Assembly (NCBI GenBank): GCA_015486895.1
Contig: WFQT01000109.1
Location: 1 to 7,008 of the forward strand
Source: Anaerolineae bacterium
GTDB taxonomy: Bacteria > Chloroflexota > Anaerolineae > JAADDB01
Reading direction: 5' to 3'
Length of the DNA stretch: 7,008 nucleotides
Shown in pieces: positions 1 through 5,502 of the stretch (position 1 is its first letter; each line of letters opens with the position of its first letter). Position numbers and translations under genes: made by a program. The notes beneath the pieces are model-generated. The model made no database searches. It worked only from the letters and a program-made list of their open reading frames with translations, and was not told the origin of the DNA.

Positions 1-245
1 CCTAATACATACTCAGCAATAATACTTGACAACTTTGACCGTCCCAGAGAAGATGCCAACCCACTGTAAACGTAATTTACGTCTAGGCCCCCCACCTTTT
101 TCTGACGGATATACTTATTTACTCCTATGCCAATAACCTTGACATCATGTGCGCTATCGGCAAGAAGGTGTGCAATTGACAGGGCTTGCTTTCCTGCCCC
201 CGCGTAGACAGGCGGCAGATACCTGGACACTATTAATATCTTCAC
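1..245 (-). CDS. Family 4 (GT-B) glycosyltransferase, N-terminal part, runs off window
   Basis: About 81 codons are visible before the window edge. The translation begins MKILIVSRYLPPVYAGAGKQ and continues with a helix (ALSIAHLLADSAHDV) and a strand (KVIGIGV). This is the usual opening of a GT-B glycosyltransferase: a first beta strand, a Pro-Pro turn, a glycine-rich acceptor-side loop, then the first helix. Such enzymes transfer a sugar from a nucleotide donor to a lipid-linked glycan in the cytoplasm. The start is a GTG whose G is the last base of the TAG stop of the polymerase gene, a one-base overlap. It is preceded by GAGGAG eight bases upstream, so translational coupling is likely. No internal stop is seen. 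The donor-binding C-terminal half, with the EX7E motif, is outside the window, so donor and linkage cannot be guessed. The family call is fairly secure; the function within it is open. Confidence 0.82.
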   Translation of the reverse strand, partial: MKILIVSRYLPPVYAGAGKQALSIAHLLADSAHDVKVIGIGVNKYIRQKKVGGLDVNYVYSGLASSLGRSKLSSIIAEYVL

Positions 246-1555
246 TATTCTATCTCCTCATGAGACTCCGCAGCCCACTGCTTATCAGTAAACGCTGCAT
301 AAATACCGCCTATGAGAAAAACAAGATTAAAGGATAGAATACCTTGAAACAGCGACCACCCCATCAGGAGGAAGCCAACCGGGATGAATGCTTTCCAGAT
401 CCCCCAAAACTGATGATCATTCGTTTTCATCGTCACCCTATAAGACCATAGAAACAACAATCCAGCTAAAAGGAAGAGGGCAAACCCAATTATCCCAGAC
501 TCAACCATAACTCGCAAGTAGGAATTATGCACCAGCCGGGGAGCTATTCGCCTCCCCATTATCTCCCTATCCATCTCTATTCTGCGGAAATACGATCCAG
601 GTCCTATGCCAACAATAGGCGAATCACGCCAGTAGCGTAATGCTGTGTGCAACTCAGGTAACCTGCCCGCTTGCACGTCATAAGTAATATTAAAGCGAGC
701 AATAATGCTTGGGAAAATAAATAGTGCTCCTATAAACGTAACCAAAACTAAAAACGCCATGATGTATTTGCTCTTCTTGCCCAAGTCTTTCATGATAATA
801 ATCGCTCCTGGTACAGAGGCCATCCACACGCTCCGGGACATTGCGGCAACAACGCTGAGAAGCGACAGTAGGACACCAAACAGCAAGGAAACAATCCAAA
901 TACATTTCTTATTTTCTAAGGCCCACAGGAAAAAGTACACAGCAAAGAAAAAAGCAATCGCCGCAGTAAGGCCATACCCGTTAGGATCCCCCTCAAAACC
1001 ATAAAGCCTACCAATTACCATGTTTCCCAAGGCATGTAAACGCGACGTAGGTACATAGAAATGACGGTAGCAACAGTCATAACCAGCCATAGGTGCAAAA
1101 AACATGAAGTACAACCCTAAAACGGTCTCAAAAGAGACAATAGCAATCGCCGTGGCAATGGCAACAACACTACTCAGAGGGTCATAGACAACTAAGATGT
1201 ATATCACCACCATTAGCATATAAGGGCGAACAACAGACATCACATATCTAAACCCTAACCCTTTATCAACAGACCACAACAAAGAAAACGCATACCAGAG
1301 GACAAATGCGCCCACAGCCACAATAAATGAATTCTTAAAAGGATTGATTTCATTGCGAATGGAAACATAGGCGACAAAAGGCAGAAATAAGGCCACAAGC
1401 AATACAGTGATGCTAACAAAACCGTTATAGAGAGATACGTTTAGCAGCTTGACAAGGTCAAAGAACACAAACAATGCTATCCACATACGGGCTAAGCGTT
1501 TCCCCCAAACAGCTCGAGCCGTACTATTGTTAACTTTCCCAGATATCAGAGCCAT
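245..1555 (-). CDS. O-antigen ligase/polymerase family membrane protein (Wzy_C-like)
   Basis: A 436-residue, very hydrophobic protein with roughly 10-12 predicted membrane segments by eye (for example about 23-40, 46-66, 77-93, 108-124, 195-211, 217-237, 264-282, 352-371, 386-406). It carries the marks of the Wzy_C (O-antigen ligase/polymerase) family: GFEGDPNGYG at 186-195, AAMSRSVWMA at 237-246, an extracytoplasmic loop with R298 and RYWRDSPIVGIGPGSY at 307-322, and PRLVHNSYLRVMVESGIIGF at 339-358. Proteins of this fold polymerise repeat units or ligate glycan to lipid A or protein on the outer face of the inner membrane. Polymerase is the likelier role among so many glycosyltransferases, but sequence alone does not separate it from a ligase. 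The ATG follows AAAGGA four bases upstream and lies 11 bp after the GT2 gene. The gene looks AT-richer than the aminotransferase gene: hand counts give 19 and 21 G+C in the 60-base stretches 1321-1380 and 901-960. Confidence 0.88.
   Translation of the reverse strand: MALISGKVNNSTARAVWGKRLARMWIALFVFFDLVKLLNVSLYNGFVSITVLLVALFLPFVAYVSIRNEINPFKNSFIVAVGAFVLWYAFSLLWSVDKGLGFRYVMSVVRPYMLMVVIYILVVYDPLSSVVAIATAIAIVSFETVLGLYFMFFAPMAGYDCCYRHFYVPTSRLHALGNMVIGRLYGFEGDPNGYGLTAAIAFFFAVYFFLWALENKKCIWIVSLLFGVLLSLLSVVAAMSRSVWMASVPGAIIIMKDLGKKSKYIMAFLVLVTFIGALFIFPSIIARFNITYDVQAGRLPELHTALRYWRDSPIVGIGPGSYFRRIEMDREIMGRRIAPRLVHNSYLRVMVESGIIGFALFLLAGLLFLWSYRVTMKTNDHQFWGIWKAFIPVGFLLMGWSLFQGILSFNLVFLIGGIYAAFTDKQWAAESHEEIE
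254..259 (-). promoter_or_regulatory. Ribosome binding site for the GTG-start glycosyltransferase
   Basis: GAGGAG lies inside the last codons of the polymerase gene, eight bases before the GTG at 245-243. It is a good Shine-Dalgarno match at normal distance. It supports the non-ATG start and coupling to the upstream gene. Confidence 0.6.
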
Positions 1556-1559
1556 ATTT

Positions 1560-1565
1560 TCCTTT
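1560..1565 (-). promoter_or_regulatory. Ribosome binding site of the polymerase gene
   Basis: AAAGGA sits four bases before the ATG at 1555, directly after the TAG stop of the GT2 gene. The short distance between stop and start suggests coupled translation. Confidence 0.5.
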
Positions 1566-1566
1566 A

Positions 1567-2469
1567 CTACAACAATTTTCGCCGAATGCCTTTAGAGAGA
1601 CCATACGTTAAGCTAAGCCAAGGAAAAACTCGAAATAGGAAATCAGGACGATTACAGGCCATTCGCAAAAAATGGTAGAGGCTACAACGCACCTCCAACA
1701 AATTAGCCAGACCCCCGGCTGCACGGGCATGAAAGGTTGCCCAAAGGAAACGTGATTGTTTTCGGAGAGATGAAGGGCAATCCGGCTGGCTTAGCGCCCG
1801 CATGAGAACCTTTTCCCTATCCTGCCAAATCAGATACTGATCTCGTTCCGTTTTAGATTGTTGGTACCGGCGAGCCTGCGCCCAGACCTCAGGCACGTAC
1901 AACAGCTCACCGTGCATTCCTATTCGCAGCCAAAAGTCATAATCCATAGAAAAGTGGAGTTCCTCTGCGAGCCATCCAACCTTTTCCAGAACCGAACGAC
2001 GTACGAACACAGCAGGCTGAGGAATATAATTACCCTCCAAGAGCAATGCCGATAAATCAAAGGGTTTCGCTCGGTGGCGCTTAATGATACGACCATCGGC
2101 ATCAATAAACCAGGCATCTCCATACACTGCCAGCGCCTCCGGGTGCAACTCCAGCAAGGCAACAGCTCGCTCAACCGCTTCAGGCTCATAGAGATCATCA
2201 GAATTCAACCAAGCAAGTACATCCCCTTGTGACATGCGCCACCCTTTGTTAATAGCCGCCGACTGCCCGTCATCCGGTTCACTTACCCACTTTGAGATAA
2301 CGTCATTATATGATTGCAAGACAGATAACGTGTTATCTGTACTGCCACCGTCAACTACAATGTATTCAAGATGCGGATAAGTTTGCCGCAAGATGGAACG
2401 AATGGTTTCTTCCACGAAACGCCCCTGGTTATAGGACGGCGTCACAACAGAAACTAATAACCCGTTCAA
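1567..2469 (-). CDS. Family 2 (GT-A) glycosyltransferase
   Basis: A 300-residue cytoplasmic GT-A enzyme that should move a sugar from a nucleotide donor to the growing repeat unit. Visible motifs: first strand and nucleotide-binding start SVVTPSYNQG (7-16); DGGSTDNT (40-47), where the first aspartate is expected to contact the nucleotide; DDGQSAAINKG (66-76); the DxD-equivalent metal-binding motif WLNSDD (87-92); IPQPAVFVRR (149-158); and MDYDFWLR (175-182), which holds the expected catalytic acidic residue. The C-terminal third (about 230-300) is basic, has no obvious membrane span, and may contact the membrane. The start is a TTG. It is the first possible start after the in-frame TGA of the preceding gene, only one codon (GGC) away, and no ATG or GTG precedes the first beta strand. 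The ribosome site is poor (GGTGA three bases upstream), so expression probably depends on coupling to the gene before it. The family is clear; donor and acceptor are unknown. Confidence 0.9.
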   Translation of the reverse strand: MNGLLVSVVTPSYNQGRFVEETIRSILRQTYPHLEYIVVDGGSTDNTLSVLQSYNDVISKWVSEPDDGQSAAINKGWRMSQGDVLAWLNSDDLYEPEAVERAVALLELHPEALAVYGDAWFIDADGRIIKRHRAKPFDLSALLLEGNYIPQPAVFVRRSVLEKVGWLAEELHFSMDYDFWLRIGMHGELLYVPEVWAQARRYQQSKTERDQYLIWQDREKVLMRALSQPDCPSSLRKQSRFLWATFHARAAGGLANLLEVRCSLYHFLRMACNRPDFLFRVFPWLSLTYGLSKGIRRKLL

Positions 2470-2472
2470 GCC

Positions 2473-3570
2473 TCACCGTGCCAATACAGCATCAATAATG
2501 CGATTCACGCTACGAGCTGTCGCCGCAGCATCAAAACTATCCAGCACACGCTTACGCCCTGCTAGCCCCAACCGTTCTCGGAGGGTTGAATCTTCTAAAA
2601 GTTTTACGATACTTTCAACCATGCCAGCAATATCACCAAAAGGAACAACGTATCCCGTTTTTCCATCGACCACCATTTCGGGAATGCCACCAACGTCAAA
2701 CGCGACCACTGGGAGCTTGGCCGCCATAGCTTCCAAAATAGAGCGAGGATTCGCATCTTGCTTAGACGTGTGGATCATGATATCCGCCCCTTGCAAGAGT
2801 GCAGGAACATCATCCCGCAAGTCAAGAAAACGCACATTCTGTTCCAACCTATGCTTATTCACATAATCTCGTACATGCTGTGCATACCCGGGGAACAATT
2901 GCAATGAGCCCACAACGATTAGCACCACTCCAGGAAAACGGTGAACAAGGTTCTCCACAATCTCTACCGTCGCTTGCTGATTCTTGAGCGGGGAAACGAC
3001 ACCCAAATTCACAACCACGATACTATCAGCAGGCAAGCCGGCAGCTTCGAGCAAATACGACCTTGCAGCGTCTCGCCCCATCGAAAAATCGTCTATTTCA
3101 ATACCATTATATACGACATCAACGCTTTTCGTCCCTACATGCTGTCTAACAATCGCCGCCGACGCCTGAGACACAGCTATAATAGCATCAGCGTAACGTA
3201 GAAAAGCAATTACCTTGGCCCGCGTATTGCCTAACATCTCGCGTACATGCCAGATAAATGGCCGGCGCACTAACTTGGCCGCAACAAGAGCATTACGCGT
3301 CCCTGAACTTACATTATTGCCATATACAACGTCAAACTTTCCAACAACGATATACTGAGCAAGAGCCGGAATCGATGGCCATTTCAGCTCGTAGCGATCC
3401 ATAACGTGAAAGGGTATACCCATTTCGGACACAGCCTGCACTAGAGGTCCACTTCGGGGCACTACAACTGCCACTTCATGCTCCTGCTTAGCGTATTTTA
3501 ACAGGCGCAAAAGACTATTCGACGAGCCACTCAAATCAGCCGTATGCGCTACAAACAAAATTCTGGCCAC
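2473..3570 (-). CDS. Family 4 (GT-B) glycosyltransferase
   Basis: A 365-residue two-domain GT-B enzyme of normal length. The N-terminal acceptor domain opens with ARILFVAHTADLSGSSNSLL; the SGSSNS stretch stands where many relatives have a GG loop. HVRE (108-111), AIIAVSQASA (129-138) and VVYNGIEIDDF (152-162) are typical of the region leading to the domain hinge. The donor domain has LGVVSPLKNQQ (189-199), with K196 as the likely phosphate-binding lysine. It also has DANPRSILEAMAAKLPVVAF (272-291) and GGIPEMVVDGKTGYVVP (294-310). The usual EX7E motif reads DX7E here (D272, E280). The start is a GTG with AAGGGG five bases upstream. The gene follows the GT-C gene by 78 bp and is separated from the GT2 gene by three bases in the same reading frame, so the two were probably acquired and are expressed together. 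Substrate cannot be inferred. Confidence 0.9.
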   Translation of the reverse strand: MARILFVAHTADLSGSSNSLLRLLKYAKQEHEVAVVVPRSGPLVQAVSEMGIPFHVMDRYELKWPSIPALAQYIVVGKFDVVYGNNVSSGTRNALVAAKLVRRPFIWHVREMLGNTRAKVIAFLRYADAIIAVSQASAAIVRQHVGTKSVDVVYNGIEIDDFSMGRDAARSYLLEAAGLPADSIVVVNLGVVSPLKNQQATVEIVENLVHRFPGVVLIVVGSLQLFPGYAQHVRDYVNKHRLEQNVRFLDLRDDVPALLQGADIMIHTSKQDANPRSILEAMAAKLPVVAFDVGGIPEMVVDGKTGYVVPFGDIAGMVESIVKLLEDSTLRERLGLAGRKRVLDSFDAAATARSVNRIIDAVLAR

Positions 3571-3575
3571 AACAA

Positions 3576-3581
3576 CCCCTT
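3576..3581 (-). promoter_or_regulatory. Ribosome binding site supporting a GTG start
   Basis: AAGGGG lies five bases before the GTG at 3570. It supports GTG rather than a later start, and the GTG start keeps the complete first beta strand of the GT-B fold. Confidence 0.5.
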
Positions 3582-3603
3582 GATAAGCCTTTCAACAAAA
3601 GCC

Positions 3604-3628
3604 AATTTTCACATTATTCATGAAAATT
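3604..3628 (-). repeat. AT-rich inverted repeat between the GT-C and GT4 genes
   Basis: AATTTTCA and TGAAAATT form perfect 8-bp arms around a 9-base loop, about 35 bases before the GTG of the GT4 gene. No run of T follows on the minus strand, so it does not look like an intrinsic terminator. It could be a weak mRNA hairpin or chance in an AT-rich gap. Confidence 0.3.
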
Positions 3629-3648
3629 TGCTCGCGGCCACGCTTGCA

Positions 3649-5043
3649 TTAATATATCTCCACTACCGTATGCATCATCGCATACATCAGGCCATAGGAA
3701 CTAAACAACACAAACAAAGACATCATAGGCACCCTAAACCGGTGAATTCCTGTAGGGCCCCCTGAAGCTAACACAAAGTACCCTAAAATCAAAATGAGAA
3801 ACAAAAAATCAAAACGATATGCATGGTAACCAGTGAACAAACCCAACAAAGAGGTTAAATAGCAAAGGAACGTATACAGGAATAACACAAAAGACAACAA
3901 TACAGCCACTTTGCTGTGAACCCAAAGCACACGCAAAGTATTTCCCCCTCCCCGATCCAGGAAATCTGACAATAAATTTCTCTCCCCCACCTTCAAGTTC
4001 AGCATACGCATCAGTTCTATGGCACCGGGATCGCCCAACGTTAGCAGCACTCCCTTTGCATACACAACTGCATAAGGGCGCCAATGTCTAATCAAATAAG
4101 AGCGTGCTGTCGCCCCCAGCGAGCGGAATATCCGGCCTTGAGGCCAAGAGGCCTGCTCCGGATGGGCAGCGTAATACACGCGCCAGTCCGGCATCCCCAA
4201 TTCCCGCTGCATCTCACGATATGGGCGGTGCTCTTCCATCGCCCGCACAGCGGCATAATGGTAGAAGTAAAGATTAACGTCTGATATTGCTGAAACACCC
4301 GGATACTCCGACCTAACATAATTTCTCACTTGCCACGGCAGCACAAGAAGATAAACACCCAACATAAACAGTATTGCATCACGCGCTACAACTCGCCAGC
4401 CGATTCGGGCGACCCGCCCCAAAAAGATAATGCCTGCACCGACAAATAACGGCAAGTAATACGCTATAGGACGGATATAGATTGCGAGAGTCAAAGCGAG
4501 GGACGAAAAAAGCAGATCGCGCGGGTGATGACTGCCACGATATCTAATCAACCAATATACAAACACAGCTATCAGCAGAGAAAAAACCGGCTCCGTGAGC
4601 AAACGCACGGCGTACATGATGCTTAATGGTTCAACGGCCATGAGAGCCATAGCCAATAGAGAAATCCGGCCCCGGCCAAAGATCAGTACGGCAGTAGCGT
4701 ATGTCACATAAACGATCGCCACAGATGCTATGACATTAATAACAACCCCGAATAACGCCACGTTCCCTAATAGCACGCCCACGCTCAGAAGCAACGGAAA
4801 CCCCGGTGTACGGCCGATCTCTGGCCTCCCTTCCGCAGTAAATCTACCGAGAGCAACCAACATCTTGGCCAAGCGTACGTATCCGTAGCTATCGTCAGCA
4901 TAAAACGCATTCAATGAGCCATGGCGATAATATATGAGAAAAGCAAATCCTACTCGTAATGCCAAGCTCAAGAAAAGCAGAGCGGCAACATAAACTCGCT
5001 CGGATCTCCTGAACAACGTCCCTTCCACCTCCCGCCTCTTCAT
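3649..5043 (-). CDS. GT-C membrane glycosyltransferase, PMT_2/ArnT-like (family 39-type)
   Basis: A 464-residue polytopic protein with about ten membrane segments judged by eye, the first at about 18-39. It has the layout of PMT_2/ArnT-like GT-C enzymes, which use polyprenyl-phosphate sugars at the outer face of the inner membrane. After the first span comes the acidic pair D50-D51 in FYADDSYGYVRLAK, the expected catalytic loop. Then come RTPGFPLLL (78-86), RLLTEPVF (147-154), RPIAYYLP (191-198), LPWQVRNYV (235-243) and GGPTGIHRFRVP (428-439), all recurrent in this group. A soluble stretch of about 245-320 follows the PWQVRNY region. The acceptor may be the lipid-linked or polymerised glycan made by its neighbours; lipid A or protein are alternatives. 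The ATG start has a purine-rich site almost touching it, whereas a TTG at codon 10 has a strong GGAGGT ten bases upstream, so the protein may be 455 residues. A 459-bp gap precedes the gene. Confidence 0.85.
   Translation of the reverse strand: MKRREVEGTLFRRSERVYVAALLFLSLALRVGFAFLIYYRHGSLNAFYADDSYGYVRLAKMLVALGRFTAEGRPEIGRTPGFPLLLSVGVLLGNVALFGVVINVIASVAIVYVTYATAVLIFGRGRISLLAMALMAVEPLSIMYAVRLLTEPVFSLLIAVFVYWLIRYRGSHHPRDLLFSSLALTLAIYIRPIAYYLPLFVGAGIIFLGRVARIGWRVVARDAILFMLGVYLLVLPWQVRNYVRSEYPGVSAISDVNLYFYHYAAVRAMEEHRPYREMQRELGMPDWRVYYAAHPEQASWPQGRIFRSLGATARSYLIRHWRPYAVVYAKGVLLTLGDPGAIELMRMLNLKVGERNLLSDFLDRGGGNTLRVLWVHSKVAVLLSFVLFLYTFLCYLTSLLGLFTGYHAYRFDFLFLILILGYFVLASGGPTGIHRFRVPMMSLFVLFSSYGLMYAMMHTVVEIY
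5027..5032 (-). promoter_or_regulatory. Strong Shine-Dalgarno inside the 5' end of the GT-C gene
   Basis: GGAGGT (in GGGAGGTG) ends ten bases before an in-frame TTG at 5016-5014. The ATG at 5043 has only GAGGA immediately abutting it. The site suggests either that translation starts at the TTG or that the motif is chance in a Gly/Glu-rich stretch. Both starts keep the first membrane span. Confidence 0.35.
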
Positions 5044-5072
5044 TCCTCGCGCCCCCAGCCTATTTCTGGGAG

Positions 5073-5103
5073 ATTACAAAGAAACCACAAGTGTCATAAA
5101 CAA
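5073..5103 (-). promoter_or_regulatory. Weak promoter candidate upstream of the GT-C gene
   Basis: TGTAAT (5078-5073) matches the -10 consensus at five of six bases and lies about 30 bases before the ATG at 5043. The best -35 partner, TTGTTT (5103-5098), is poor and 19 bases away. A second weak pair is TTGCCA (5429-5424) and TACACT (5406-5401) with a 17-base spacer. Neither is convincing alone; they are recorded because a promoter is expected in this gap. Confidence 0.2.
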
Positions 5104-5365
5104 CATGAAGCAAACCCGGCCACAACAACGGCAGTCACCGCACCGCAAGGAACTGGCTCAGGAAAAATAACGCTGAGGCTCGAGTGCCGGCGGTTCAGGA
5201 TATTCAATACTCAGCAATCCACTTTCCATTATCCACGGCGCGCCCCATCCCCAATGCTGTCAGTATGGACACAAAAACAGAAGACTGCCCCCAACGTGCC
5301 AGCTTGGTCATATCAACATGGTCGCTCCCCCGGGAGCAGAAGCTACAACCGGACAGGAGCGTATG

Positions 5366-5391
5366 TTGCGAGTTTAGAAGAAAACTCGCAA
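5366..5391. repeat. Perfect 10-bp inverted repeat (hairpin) in the intergenic gap
   Basis: TTGCGAGTTT and AAACTCGCAA are perfect 10-bp arms separated by a 6-base loop. No T run follows the stem on either strand, so a standard rho-independent terminator is not supported. It could be an mRNA-stabilising stem, a protein-binding dyad, or a remnant of a larger repeated element. Confidence 0.6.
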
Positions 5392-5502
5392 AGCGCAGAG
5401 AGTGTATATAGCCTCAAAGTTTCTGGCAAATCATTCGCCGTGCAGTGCGTCCCCGCTTCCAACGACATGATCTCGTATTTGCCTGCCTGCCGCTCAGAGA
5501 GT

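Larger units (their letters stand above)
5044..5502. other. 459-bp intergenic region without a confident gene
   Basis: This is by far the longest gap in the window, between the aminotransferase stop and the GT-C start. I see no recognisable domain in any frame. On the minus strand there are small open frames: an ATG-start frame of 41 residues (5468-5343), and a frame open from 5413 to 5204 whose only ATG gives a 35-residue peptide (5311-5204) starting MTKLARWGQSSVFVSILTAL. Overlapping plus-strand frames are also open (5184-5411 and 5254-5580), and the second runs into the aminotransferase gene antisense. None resembles a family I know. The region also holds a perfect hairpin (5366-5391) and weak promoter-like hexamers. 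It may be an operon boundary with a promoter and long leader, or the remains of a decayed gene. There is no T-rich terminator. Confidence 0.6.

Noticed and set aside
705..1004. 99-residue plus-strand open frame with hydrophobic pieces.
   Set aside because: Antisense to the polymerase gene, whose own frame carries the family motifs.
2321..2340. Near-perfect palindrome ACAGATAAC-GT-GTTATCTGT (9-bp arms) that could be an operator or hairpin.
   Set aside because: It lies within the GT2 coding sequence over the conserved STDNTLSV codons, and the neighbouring structure gives no regulatory context. Codon choice explains it adequately.
2498..2866. 122-residue plus-strand open frame.
   Set aside because: It is wholly antisense to the conserved donor domain of the GT4 gene and has a serine/arginine-rich, low-complexity composition typical of shadow frames.
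5155..5186. Possible terminator CTCAG...CTGAG with A/T-rich loop.
   Set aside because: Only five base pairs around an 11-base loop, with no T run after the stem on either strand.
5044..5502. A decayed insertion sequence in the gap.
   Set aside because: No transposase motif, no terminal inverted repeats at plausible ends and no target-site duplication could be seen. A database search would be needed to revive the idea.
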